A stretch of DNA of 64,000 bases, taken from positions 83,846,976 through 83,910,975 of the forward strand of contig OZ024912.1 in the NCBI GenBank assembly GCA_964017125.1, given 5' to 3'. Shown in pieces: positions 45,801 to 51,795 of this stretch. The stretch comes from Flabesymbios commensalis (lineage: Eukaryota > Annelida > Polychaeta > Terebellida > Flabelligeridae). The number at the start of each line of letters is the position of its first letter. Within the stretch, counting starts at the first letter, position 1. Made by a program: the position numbers and the translations under genes. Below the pieces are notes generated by a model, which made no database searches, was not told the origin of the DNA, and saw only the letters and a program-made list of their open reading frames with translations.

Positions 45801-48164
45801 GGCGGATGGTCTAAACCATTACTAAAATATACTAGGCCCCCACGTCCTCCTAAAGTGTCAGAATATTTGAGATGGCCCCTAGGGTATAGCTATCCACTGT
45901 TGGCGGTAGGCGTGCTTGCGTCAGCTTCTAAAAATAGCATCATGCTCAGAGAAGCACGTGTGGTCCACAGAAAGCGTGTCACACACTGCTGTGCAAAGCC
46001 AAATGACAGCATCTGCTTACTTGTAAATTACGCAGATACTTCCTTTTTGGCCTTGCACAGTGCTTGTTGGACTACATGTATGTCTTGCCGTATGTATAGG
46101 AGCACACAGTAAGCAGGTGGCAAGTATGCCACGACGGGTCACGCATGACGTCACCGAACTGACCTCATTTATCAACTGGACAAGGAGTAAGCAGTTGACT
46201 GGCCACATGATGGCTGAAATCATATCAGAGAAAAACAGATATTTAACCGTGTTTATCTGAGCATTAAGATAAAAATATCAAAATCGGCCTTTGTGTTGCA
46301 ACGTAAAAAGTTCTTTTTAACAGACACATGGTGTTAGATATGTTCTCAGTTCAACAAATTTAACGCTATTGTCTTGAACTCAATCGACATTAAAATACAT
46401 TAAACCCAGACGACTCTAAGAGTAGAGCTACGCTCTACTAAAAAATGTGAATAAAAAAGATTCAGGTAAAGGTTTATGGTAAATATATTGAAATTTTTAA
46501 AAATGCACTTTATTTTTGTGAAAAGTGGGGCATGTCAATAGAGCACACTTAGGTTAAACACAACTAGACTGCCAACTGTCAGAATAAAACACTTTTTACA
46601 ATCACATCTTCACAATCAGGCTAAAATCTTGTATTTTTTATTTTATCTAATTTGATATGTCCATAATATTTCAATGTCAATAGATGGGATTTGTAAAAGT
46701 TTTTTAAATTTTGTGTTGCGCATTTGGTAGCTAAGTGAGAAATAAGGATGAAATTTATTTTTGGCCATGTATGTCCAAAATTAGCTGGGGAGGTCGGGGG
46801 TCACAGCCCGGTCTGCCCGCCACTTCTATTATTTTTTAAGCGGAGTGGCTGACCGTACAGCAATGTTATATAATGGCAGTCAACGGGAGCCCGTCATTTC
46901 GTAAACGAGGCAAAAGTTTTAAAATTTTACTGACAACCATGTCAAAAATAAGAAATTAGACCTGGGCATGGCCCTTTAATAAGTTTTTAAAAAAAAATTA
47001 TATTCCAAAAAAAATATGATTTCTTTTTCTTACAAGTCTGTCTCATTTTTCATAATTTACAATTTTTTCAGCAGATAGAAAAAAACCAGTCTGACATCCC
47101 TGACTGAACATGCTGTAGCGGCTGAACATACTGAAGTCAGTGAAGACAAAATGCTACCTCATAGACAAGACTTTTTCTATGTTGAAAAAAAACATCTCAA
47201 AAATAACGCAAAAAAAAATCAAATACGACGTCATATTTTGCCGCACCCTAAACAGGCCGGGGTGCATACCTTTATTTAGCAACGTAATAAATTTAATATC
47301 GTGTTTAAATTTAACCTCGTGGGCGTTGTTAAATAAAACAACGTTCATGAATTCATGACCATAAGAAAAACTTGTTTTTTGATCTGCCAATTTGAAATCG
47401 TTGCGAATTACATCAATTAAACAATATAAATATGTGGAATGGGCCATGCGAGACAACATAAATATTAGTTCGCTGCCCAAATCAGACCAAAACATTGATA
47501 AAATCAAAGAAAACTAGATTACGTGATTTGACCCCTAGGCCACGCTGAGCGTCTTGCTGAAAAATTAATTGATTTGCTGAAGTTACGACGTGAACCAATA
47601 GGAGGGAGGATAACAGATGGAGATTTTGATCGTTGGATTTTGAGATCTATCGTCTGATTGGCCAGGAAGGACCCAGATATTTGGCTAAACCTTGTTGTAG
47701 GTAGATGCCACGCTTGATTTTCGCACTTTGACCGCAAAATATAGGCTATTATAGCGTTATTTCTGATATATCTTTAACAATGTAAGGATAGATTTGTGAT
47801 CAAAACAATTTATTGGTCCACATGTTCTTCTCCAGAATGACGTCACACCGAGGTTAAATTTAACTACGTTGTTAATTTTAACAACGCCTGCAATGTTAAA
47901 TTTAACAACGTTCTTAAATTCATTAACGTTGCTAAATAAAGGTATGCGCCCCGACCTGCTAAATAGTACCTGAGTACATGGAGTGGACAATCCCACATTG
48001 ATCACTTATATTTCACTTATTTTAATTGCATGCAAACTTACCCCTCCACCACTAATGCCTCCAATCCCATCAAAGAGTCTCCCTGAACTCAATGACGGGT
48101 CGATCTGCACCTGACATTCACAATTTACTATAAAAAACAATAAAACAAACACAAACAAATTCAT
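18721..48164 (-). CDS. GALC: Galactocerebrosidase (galactosylceramidase), GH59, 17 exons
   Basis: Lysosomal enzyme that removes galactose from galactosylceramide and psychosine. Exons in transcript order: 48164-48042, 41489-41421, 41195-41132, 39547-39459, 38042-37878, 36720-36682, 36286-36159, 35960-35843, 31259-31222, 30984-30860, 30268-30129, 23389-23210, 22674-22533, 21799-21628, 20028-19862, 19329-19250, 18861-18721. They sum to 1980 nt (659 aa plus TAA), all phases join, and all introns are GT-AG. The protein aligns end to end with my recollection of human GALC (about 685 aa, also 17 exons). A signal peptide (about 1-17) precedes a TIM barrel with acid/base Glu174 (IWNER) and nucleophile Glu249 (WASEDYST), a beta-sandwich (about 330-460) and a lectin-like domain (about 475-659). 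Introns 1 and 11 exceed 6 kb and are filled with repeats. No break was found. Exons and joins are read from sequence; function is by family. Confidence 0.96.
19250..19329 (-). CDS. GALC: GALC exon 16
   Basis: 80 nt, reading [20 protein letters not shown] then LKMTVK. Equivalent to the human KKWYTLTLTIKG strand. Donor GTAAAG. Confidence 0.9.
19372..19607 (+). mobile_element. TTAA-type MITE, family A (intron 16-17 flank)
   Basis: Hairpin GGGGATCGACTTTAGACGTC...GACGTCTAAAGTCGATCCC at 19540-19590. The body has a local duplication of CATTTGAATACCTATG. It lies in the intron between exons 16 and 15. Confidence 0.7.
19862..20028 (-). CDS. GALC: GALC exon 15
   Basis: 167 nt. Reads [20 protein letters not shown] then VVAAQIG and [19 protein letters not shown], a LamG-like lectin strand set equivalent to human [20 protein letters not shown]. 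Donor GTAAAC. Confidence 0.92.
20150..20215. repeat. CACTTGAAGATGTG hairpin
   Basis: TCACTTGAAGATGTGGATCG and CGAGACACATCTTCAAGTGA form a near-perfect stem. Here both arms changed together (GATGTG/CACATC), so the pairing is kept. Confidence 0.8.
20525..20897. repeat. Three tandem 102-bp units
   Basis: GGCTACATAGTGTACCATTA begins each unit (20592, 20694, 20796). Units end AGAAAAAATACGGTATCTCC. A diverged single unit is at 38222-38392. It lies in the intron between exons 15 and 14. Confidence 0.9.
21305..21362 (-). pseudogene. Copy of the 3' end of GALC exon 14
   Basis: On the minus strand, [15 protein letters not shown] resembles exon 14 [15 protein letters not shown], and a GTGAGA donor-like site follows. 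It has no matching upstream exon half. It lies about 320 bp into the intron after exon 14. Confidence 0.75.
21364..21470. mobile_element. Hairpin MITE, family H
   Basis: ATGTTGAACCAATGGCGGTT, CCACCGTCTACGATGCTGGC and the partner arm, between two exon-14-like copies. Confidence 0.75.
21495..21548 (-). pseudogene. Second, more decayed copy of the exon 14 end
   Basis: TTTAAATACCCCATAATCAT AGG on the minus strand resembles the exon 14 end (FKYPI.IG). Each copy, like the true exon end, borders a family H hairpin. Confidence 0.5.
21535..21626. mobile_element. Hairpin MITE, family H
   Basis: AACCAATAGCGGTTTATTAC and TAATAAACCGCTATTGTTTC arms, directly against the exon 14 donor. Confidence 0.75.
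21628..21799 (-). CDS. GALC: GALC exon 14
   Basis: 172 nt. Begins the lectin-like part: [20 protein letters not shown], then a [16 protein letters not shown] block and GGNYNW. Degraded copies of its 3' end lie in the following intron. Donor GTGAGA. Confidence 0.92.
21883..21991. mobile_element. Hairpin MITE, family H
   Basis: CCCATTAAACACAAAACTTC to AAATGTTTCGTTTTTACTGG, in the intron before exon 14. Confidence 0.7.
22533..22674 (-). CDS. GALC: GALC exon 13
   Basis: 142 nt. Contains [20 protein letters not shown] then [16 protein letters not shown], matching the human [20 protein letters not shown] and PPKSQPFPSTYKDDFN segments. Confidence 0.94.
22825..23075. mobile_element. TTAA-type MITE, family C
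   Basis: TTAACCCTTTCAAGCC at one end and GGCTTAAAGGGTTAA at the other. The inner hairpin has CATCTTCATTCACTACAAGC and its inverse around GCGAATTGCTGTCGCAATTC. Confidence 0.85.
23210..23389 (-). CDS. GALC: GALC exon 12
   Basis: 60 codons, phase 0. Reads [20 protein letters not shown] then [20 protein letters not shown]. It matches human SHKHSKCIRPFLP and FVLKGSFSEI. It lies beyond the 6.7-kb satellite-bearing intron 11. Confidence 0.94.
23851..23975 (-). mobile_element. Partial family A MITE
   Basis: Starts AACCTTTCAGCACGGGGACC and has a degraded hairpin and CATAACATAGGCATTCAAAT. Confidence 0.6.
24090..24900 (+). repeat. Left arm of a long inverted repeat around the satellite
   Basis: Runs antiparallel to 29280-30020 and again to 28440-29180. 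Shared words include TGTGCATTTTATGATTAAAG, AAGATGTGGAGGTAA, GACCTCTAGAGGTCA, CCAGTAAAACAC (inverted) and arrays of AGGTCA. Two AGGTCA arrays lie at 24394-24432 and 24767-24794. No coding frame. Confidence 0.8.
25258..27690. repeat. 2.4-kb satellite with palindromic 21-bp unit
   Basis: About 115 units of a 21-bp repeat, GACCGTTATAACGGATTAGT plus A, in which CCGTTATAACGG is a perfect 12-bp palindrome. Because 21 is a multiple of 3, long frames of a 7-residue repeat (DRYNGIV) open by chance. It lies in GALC intron 11 between inverted arms. Confidence 0.95.
25852..26282. repeat. Homogeneous 42-bp higher-order block in the satellite
   Basis: About ten nearly identical 42-bp dimers alternating ACCGTTATAACCGATTAGTA with GTCTGCTCTAGCAGATTAGT. 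The second half carries its own CTGCTCTAGCAG palindrome. The flanking units are much more diverged, so this part was amplified recently. Confidence 0.9.
27700..28440. other. Gene-free stretch beside the satellite
   Basis: AT-rich with AAATAAATA words. I see no gene, promoter or clear repeat except the transition into the right arm. Confidence 0.4.
28440..30020 (-). repeat. Right arm of the inverted repeat (two copies)
   Basis: Two tandem copies (about 28440-29180 and 29190-30020) of the sequence inverted at 24090-24900, with TGACCT arrays at 28863-28905, 29305-29332 and 29697-29735. Short frames reading through it are not conserved between the copies. Confidence 0.8.
30018..30092 (-). mobile_element. 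Half of a family C MITE
   Basis: One hairpin arm (AAGAATTGCAGCAGCAATTT, GTAGCGGATGAAGATGGCAA) and the terminal CAGGCTTGAAAG. It sits at the outer edge of the right arm of the satellite-bearing repeat. Confidence 0.6.
30129..30268 (-). CDS. GALC: GALC exon 11
   Basis: 140 nt. Begins [14 protein letters not shown] and ends LTMVIETM, matching the human AHTTQFTQPGWYYL and IIIETM segments. It carries the [10 protein letters not shown] beta-sandwich strand. Donor GTAGGT. Confidence 0.96.
30628..30825 (-). mobile_element. TTAA-type MITE, family A
   Basis: Starts TTAACTCTCTCAGTCCGGGG with a degraded hairpin. It ends inside the intron just before GALC exon 10. Confidence 0.65.
30860..30984 (-). CDS. 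GALC: GALC exon 10
   Basis: 125 nt. Reads [20 protein letters not shown] then [20 protein letters not shown] and VT. The EPWSGHYVV block is diagnostic for GALC. Confidence 0.96.
31222..31259 (-). CDS. GALC: GALC exon 9
   Basis: A 38-nt micro-exon reading [12 protein letters not shown] plus two bases of a serine codon. It is nearly identical to human ILNQNYINGYMTS. Acceptor TTCTAG, donor GTAAAC. Confidence 0.93.
31425..31480. repeat. CACTTGAAGTTGTG hairpin
   Basis: CCCACTTGAAGTTGTGTCTC and ACCACAACTTCAAGTGAG, in the intron after GALC exon 8. Confidence 0.8.
31705..31795. repeat. CACTTGAAGTTGTG hairpin
   Basis: TTTTCACCCACTTGAAGTTG at one side and CAACTTTAAGTGGGTGAAAA at the other, with an inner CGCGGTAGCGAGA...TCTACCGCG pair. 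Confidence 0.8.
32116..32166. repeat. Palindrome, same family
   Basis: GGGCAGTATCTGCTTACTTG and AAGTAAGCAGATACTG form a perfect stem. Confidence 0.8.
32841..32946. mobile_element. Hairpin MITE, family H, inside a TIR transposon
   Basis: AAGCAAACACGACACATTCA to CGTCTCTTGTTTGCT, with a near-perfect inner stem CCCAATGCTGGTACAGTGTT. Confidence 0.85.
33490..33975. mobile_element. Two head-to-head family A MITEs
   Basis: 33490-33740 runs TTTAACCTTTAAGGCGCTGG to CACTGTAAGGGTTGACC. 33741-33975 runs the opposite way, from CCTTTTCAGTACGGGGAC to CAGCGTTGTAAGCCTTAA. Confidence 0.7.
34073..34115. repeat. Short CACTTGAAGTTGTG hairpin
   Basis: TACCCACTTGAAGTTGTGTT and GAGACACAACTTCTAATA; the outer stem is lost. 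Confidence 0.6.
34265..35225. mobile_element. 0.96-kb repeat with internal ~305-bp duplication
   Basis: TAGGCCTCAGCC (34326) and GGCTGAGGCCTA (35203) form an inverted pair. Inside, 34380-34680 and 34690-34990 are tandem copies sharing ATCCCTACCTG, GGTCTAGCTATCTGGTCC and GACCTAGTTTCTGTCC. The end carries GGCGGACAGACGGACGAAC. Confidence 0.7.
35230..35842. other. Intron sequence without recognised feature
   Basis: AT-rich DNA between the 34265-35225 repeat and GALC exon 8. I see nothing that can be supported. Confidence 0.4.
35843..35960 (-). CDS. GALC: GALC exon 8: catalytic nucleophile
   Basis: 118 nt. Contains GAHYPGT, then LWASEDYST with the nucleophile Glu249 (human Glu258), then DTGAGCWAR. 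The spacing to the acid/base residue is 75, against 76 in human. Donor GTGAGT. Confidence 0.96.
36159..36286 (-). CDS. GALC: GALC exon 7
   Basis: 128 nt. Begins [20 protein letters not shown] and ends MEAVYAI plus two bases of a glycine codon. It corresponds to the human [20 protein letters not shown] region. Donor GTAGTA is weaker than the others. Confidence 0.94.
36682..36720 (-). CDS. GALC: GALC exon 6: acid/base glutamate
   Basis: A 13-codon micro-exon, [13 protein letters not shown]. The NE pair is the GH59 acid/base motif (human Glu182); here the glutamate is residue 174. Acceptor GTTGCAG, donor GTTTGG. Confidence 0.94.
37878..38042 (-). CDS. GALC: GALC exon 5
   Basis: 55 codons. Contains the [17 protein letters not shown] block and the [17 protein letters not shown] block that leads to the acid/base glutamate. 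Acceptor TTTCCAG, donor GTAAGT. Confidence 0.96.
38222..38392. repeat. Diverged single copy of the 102-bp repeat
   Basis: TTAATTAGAATACCACATGA, GGTGTACCATGATCG and TTTATTAGAATAAATAC match the 20525-20897 unit. Confidence 0.7.
38578..38690 (+). mobile_element. Partial family D MITE
   Basis: Starts TTAGCCCTTGTGCTGCT with a degraded TTTGAAGCT...AGTTTCAA hairpin. Confidence 0.55.
38760..38832. repeat. CACTTGATGTTGTG hairpin
   Basis: GCCACTTGATGTTGTGTCTC and CTACAACTTTAAGTGGGCC around CGCTACAACGAC. Confidence 0.7.
38956..39213 (+). mobile_element. TTAA-type MITE, family A, with 60-bp internal duplication
   Basis: Starts CTTAACAACGCTGAATTAAT. The terminal AAATATTTT(T/A)ACTCTTACAGTGCGGGGATC segment occurs twice (39085-39120 and 39170-39205). 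Confidence 0.65.
39459..39547 (-). CDS. GALC: GALC exon 4
   Basis: 89 nt. Encodes [20 protein letters not shown] then [10 protein letters not shown]. The TEPSHMH and RGYEWWLM blocks of GALC are recognisable. Donor GTGAGG. Confidence 0.95.
39630..39882 (-). mobile_element. TTAA-type MITE, family A
   Basis: Runs ATTAAGCCTTACAGTGCGGG to GCGCCTCAAAGGTTAA. The hairpin GTCAGAATCTGACGTC...GATGTCAGATTCTGACGTC is intact. Confidence 0.75.
40003..40070. repeat. Degraded hairpin of the same type
   Basis: TTTTACCCGCTTAAAGTTGT and AAACATCAAGTGGGTGAAAA. Confidence 0.6.
40405..40830. mobile_element. Two family A MITEs, tail to tail
   Basis: 40405-40592 on the minus sense and 40593-40830 on the plus sense. 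The second ends with a near-perfect GACGTC hairpin and GCACTGAGAGGGTTA. Confidence 0.7.
41132..41195 (-). CDS. GALC: GALC exon 3
   Basis: 64 nt, reading [20 protein letters not shown] then T. This is the strongly conserved [13 protein letters not shown] strand of the TIM barrel. It ends one base into the next codon, at the donor GTATGG. Confidence 0.95.
41421..41489 (-). CDS. GALC: GALC exon 2
   Basis: 23 codons, phase 0 on both sides, reading [20 protein letters not shown] and continuing to LFK. This matches the human [20 protein letters not shown] region. The acceptor is CACCCAG and the donor GTCAGT. Confidence 0.95.
41806..41935. mobile_element. Hairpin MITE, family H, degraded
   Basis: CAACAAACACAAGACATTGA and GGTTTCATGTTGGCC, with the partner arm ACATGAAACTAACATTGGTT. 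Confidence 0.6.
42205..43235. repeat. ~10-bp GTCTGAAGTCC degenerate repeat
   Basis: About 1 kb of loosely repeated words GTCTGAAGTCC, GTCCGAAGT and GTCCAAAGT with a roughly 10-bp beat, interrupted by about 115 bp of other sequence at 42605-42720. It lies in GALC intron 1. Confidence 0.85.
43471..45034. repeat. 1.5-kb minisatellite, 24-bp unit
   Basis: About 60 units of GCCTGAGTGTGAGATGGGCC plus AGTA, with longer variants carrying GCGTGGTAGGCTAGCC or AGC insertions that create a higher-order pattern. Since 24 is a multiple of 3, both strands carry long open frames ([16 protein letters not shown]), which I read as artefacts. Confidence 0.95.
45040..45535. mobile_element. ~490-bp foldback element
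   Basis: Two arms (45040-45280 and 45335-45535) are inverted copies: GCCGACACAGTACCGAGACA, TCGCTCATTGCTCAAGC and CCATTTGACATGTAG with their inverses, and G-runs and C-runs at the outer tips. It abuts the 24-bp minisatellite. Confidence 0.85.
45557..45676. mobile_element. Hairpin MITE, family H
   Basis: ACAAACACACAACGTTCATT, TCCACCGGCTACGACGCTGG and TGTGTTTGCTGGGC at the right end. Confidence 0.7.
45985..46072. repeat. Palindrome, same family
   Basis: CTGTGCAAAGCCAAATGACA at one end and TTTTTGGCCTTGCACAG at the other, with the CATCTGCTTACTTG core. Confidence 0.75.
46611..46979. mobile_element. Diverged copy of palindromic MITE family E
   Basis: Shares CAGGCTAAAATC, TTGTGTTGCGCA, GACAACCATGTCAAAAATA and GGGC(A/C)(T/A)GGCCCTTTAA with 3456-3820. 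About 170 bp of unrelated DNA lies between the arms. Confidence 0.65.
47258..47966. mobile_element. ~710-bp TIR element
   Basis: The left end has GGGGTGCATACCTTTATTTA then GCAACGTAATAAATTTAA. The right end is its inverse, ACGTTGCTAAATAAAGGTAT then GCGCCCCG. GTTAAATTTAAC palindromes recur inside. No transposase. It lies in GALC intron 1. Confidence 0.75.
48042..48164 (-). CDS. GALC: GALC exon 1: start codon, signal peptide, [11 protein letters not shown]
   Basis: 41 codons. A hydrophobic leader ([14 protein letters not shown]) is followed by the conserved [13 protein letters not shown] segment at the start of the mature enzyme. The donor is GTAAGT. This ATG is chosen because it opens a clean signal peptide; nothing upstream in frame resembles GALC. 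Confidence 0.93.
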
Positions 48165-48189
48165 GTTTGCAACTTTTTCTGTCAGTCAA

Positions 48190-48245
48190 TCGTTGGTCAC
48201 ATGATAGGCATGGACGGTAGGTGGGCGGGTGTCACGTGTCAGTTT
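48190..48245 (-). promoter_or_regulatory. GALC proximal promoter: GC box and two E-boxes (CLEAR-like)
   Basis: Within 75 bp upstream of the GALC start codon lie GTCACGTGTC (48231-48240), a GGGCGG GC box (48223-48228) and TCACATGA (48197-48204). GTCACGTGTC matches 9 of 10 bases of the vertebrate CLEAR consensus GTCACGTGAC bound by TFEB-type factors at lysosomal genes. TCACATGA is the M-box-like variant bound by the same MiT/TFE family. No TATA box is seen. The sites are observed; regulation by a MiT/TFE factor is inferred from the lysosomal role of GALC. Confidence 0.6.
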
Positions 48246-48767
48246 GGACCTGAACGAAAATGGCTCATTGTATCGGTCACTGTGCATCTGAGCCATTCAT
48301 TAAAATCATATGTGCATGGATTGGTAGCCTAATGAAATGTATTATCAGCCAGTTCCACTTACAGGAAGAGACATAGAACATAGGCTTATAGGCCTACTTA
48401 TTGTAGACAGTTATAAAACCACAAAATACCGATTGGTGTCATTCACATGTATATGCTGCAAAATTATTGATAGGATAGGCCTAGGCCTACATCACAAAAA
48501 GTGATTTTGGTGGTTTTTCGTGTTTTTTTTCAGGATTTATGTGAATTTGTGAGATACGGCAATTAAATACATATTTTCCTCTGTTTGTTTGTTCTTTTTG
48601 TTCACTATTAGCCTACTATAATATATAGTAGCAATGAAGCCATCATGGTAAAATTTAAAAAATATTTGCTTTGAAAGCTACTTTTATCACCTAGCTTTTC
48701 TGGGGTTCCCATCATCAGATTCTCGCAATTACGAAAAATGGTGCTAGCTCTCGCCTTTAATTTCGTA

Positions 48768-48893
48768 ATTCTGTAAAACGCAGTGACGTCACTCGGTGAA
48801 AACAAGGTTATATAACACCCCTCCCCATACTTCATTGTATTAGCCAGCTCGGTGAAAATAAAGGAGGTCAAGGTCATTGAGTTTCACATAATT
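48768..48893. mobile_element. Second copy of the CRE/TATA MITE
   Basis: ATTCTGTAAAACGCAGTGAC, with TGACGTCA (48784-48791) and TATATAA (48809-48815), ending GAGTTTCACATAAT. It lies 0.6 kb upstream of GALC. Confidence 0.7.
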
Positions 48894-49129
48894 GTTGCAA
48901 CAAGTGCTTGACGAGGTAAGTGGAACAGGCATGCTGTGGCCCCTTTTGATAATTTTTTTTACACAGGTGCCATTTTTTTAAATTTTGTAAAAAATGAAAA
49001 AAATGAAAATAGACTGCCCTATGAGGAAGTTCTGGAGGACATCATTAAGACCGTTTGGACAGAACAATGTGAGAATCTCAAAGAATTGAGATACCTGGGG
49101 AAGGCTGCACAATTTTGGCCAGGGTAAAA

Positions 49130-51050
49130 CCTCGGTGAAGTTTAGTTTGCTGCCTTGCACTTCCTCATGGGTGCGCACCGAGGGTAAAAATGGAAGTTTC
49201 ATAGCCATAAGGATGAGTATCCATCAAAAATTTTCAGTCTTCTATGACCCCCTCGTGGACTTAAAAAAAACGGAGGCCGGAGGCTATGCCCAAATTTCTG
49301 ATTGTTATGTGGTATATTTGCTACCGTTACTTTATTGCGGGGCACTCATCTCAGTATTTTTCTTCAGCTACTTCAAAAAGATCAAGTGTCTGGGTGATAT
49401 TTTGGATTATGTATCCCTCCTGCCATTTGCAACATTTGAGGTCACAACTTTTGGACGTTTTTATAATTTAGCTCAGATTTTGATCTAGCACAGCATTTTT
49501 TTGCTCAGTGAAAATATTTCTGTCATCATGTGGCCAGTTACGAAAAAAGGGACAGCATTATTTTATTAGACAATTTCAAAATTTATTTGATGTATCTATT
49601 ATTGAGCATGTCGTTCCCACCAAATTTTTTGTCTAAATCTGCAGGAGGGGGGGGGGGGCTGCTCCACATAAAGCTGTGGCCTGTTTTACTATCATCCTCG
49701 CTAAGATATAGCTCATTTGCATATAAGGATCGTTAAGATTAAACAAGTTGCTCAGAGTGCTAGTATCCCCCCTATACATGTTAAAGAGGTGACAACCGAG
49801 AAAAATCAGCAAGCTTTTATATAGGTCAGGCGAATCAATAAGAGCTTGTTTATCTTCATCTGCTTGTTTATCTTCATCTGCTTGTTTATCTTCATCTGAG
49901 AATGCGTACCTAAAACATGCCCCTGGCTTCACATCCGTCAAAGAGAAAACTCGTTATCAGAGTTGTTTTTCGTGAAAAACGTGCGTAACGCGCGTTTCAT
50001 GTTTAGAGAGTAGAAATGACCTAAAACCTCAAATAAGGGGTATTTTGAAGAATGTTTAGAAATACAGAATTAGGGGTAATTTTTTCAACCTTCACTCAAC
50101 AGCAATTAAAAAGGTGTTTAGGGGTCATTTTTCAATTTCCCTTGGAGTGTTTAGGGGTGGTTTGCAAATCTCATCTTTATTCATAGTAGCGCGCAGCGCA
50201 AGGGCTGATGCGAGATTATGCACTATAGTTCTGGTATAAACCCTCTCTCTTTTCATATATGTCATCGTCACAGATGGGACACCAGCTTTATAGGGAGCTG
50301 CCCCCCCCCCCCGGGTCAAATCGTACACATCAGGTTGCATTCTCCACACATAGATGTCGCTCAGGTAAAGATGTCGCTCAGGTAAACCCCTGCTCTCTCT
50401 TTGTAACCGTGCATCATGTTTTGGCCAAAACTGCCAATTTTGAGCAGTTTTTTTACTATAGCAACTGTGTCCTAAATATATATGGCAAAAAAAACCACCA
50501 CTATTCCGCCTCATATGAGTTTGTATACCAGAGAATTAGAAACACACCAAGTGATTTCTTTTTATGTCTATGTACTACTGTGAGAAGATTTCTGTTATTG
50601 CTTTTCTGACATAATTTACAATCGGGTTTAAAACACTGGCAAATGGAAATTACTGAATGACATGCAAAATATGATGGCTCAATTCATCCATAACTGAACA
50701 AAGCTGCCCTCAAAGTAGCGCTATATCGGCCGTCATTGTGCTCTCAAAGGCAGTTGTAACACACAGCTACCCTCAAAGCTGCCCTCAGGCCGATAGGCGG
50801 CAGCGGTTAACGACCCTGGACCGCCAGATCACAACGATGATCACAACGACTGCCGGCCTACTGGCGAGGGCCACTGGCGGACCACTACCAATGCTGCCCC
50901 CAGCCCATTTCCGACTCGTCGGCAGAGACTAGCTGGGTGGTGCTTTTGCACCAACCTGTACATCATGCAACAAAGGGAACAGATCTGTATAATGACCCTC
51001 CCCAGAAGGTGGCGAAAAGTGGGCCTACTATTTCTATCTAACCCAAGCAC
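49130..51050. other. Gene-free region between GALC and the GPCR
   Basis: Open frames of up to about 130 codons occur but none resembles a known protein and none shows a domain. It holds three tandem CTTCATCTGCTTGTTTATCT units (49850-49905, 21-bp period), a 12-G run at 49650 and GC-richer DNA at 50730-51060. Confidence 0.4.
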
Positions 51051-51128
51051 TGGATAGGTAAAATAGAACTATGCCTTGTGAGGAGTGCAGCATTAGCTCA
51101 GCGTCTGACGTCTGAGATAACATAGAAA

Positions 51129-51160
51129 TGGCGCAGTCCGATGGGGAAAGAATCAGAAGG
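51129..51160 (+). other. Possible first coding exon of a plus-strand gene
   Basis: GAAATGGCGCAGTCC gives a good start context and reads MAQSDGERIR up to AAG|GTATAT, a donor-like site. The upstream 300 bp are GC-richer than the surroundings. No downstream exon was found, so this is only a candidate. Confidence 0.15.
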
Positions 51161-51795
51161 TATATAAATTGTTTCTTTTTTTAACTATGACATTCTGTAT
51201 TACGTATTTATAGTTATTAATCTGCTTTATGCGTTGTTTTATTATAATTATTTGGAACGTCCGTTTTAAGAGGCCCCTCCACATGTGTTAATTTGTGGAC
51301 ACCAATATCTTAAATGGCAGAAGAATGAGCTGATCTTCAAGACACACGTGCAGATAAACAACGCAACAATAAATGAAGAAATAAAACATGAAATATATTA
51401 GTCTTCAGTGGTGACGTTTATTTTCATCATACTCATGTAATGTTGTAATAACGATTCCCATTCTGTTATCTTTGATAGAGAAAAGTATAAAAGCACTTGT
51501 AGTAGATCATTTTTAATCGCTCATTTTTAAATTAAGAGAAAATATGTGAGATTATTCTTTTTTACAAAGCTACATCTTTAAAATGACATATTTCAGTAAA
51601 GTAAATAAAAACTCCATTGATTACAGATATCTTATTTATTAATTATTCTTAACTTCTATCAAATGAAAAACAAATACTTGATAGCATAACAACAAGAAGG
51701 CATAATAACGTTAATAAATAAATTAATGCATTTTACAGACACAATGTATTAGTATAAAATTAAAAATAATAAAATTGCAGGAAAAGGATACAAAC

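Noticed and set aside
45798-46260. Overlapping frames on both strands
   Set aside because: They span the CAGATACTGCC palindrome and unrelated DNA and show no domain.
49135-49488. 117-codon frame with hydrophobic stretches
   Set aside because: No recognisable family, no splice or promoter context, and AT-rich composition that gives such frames by chance.
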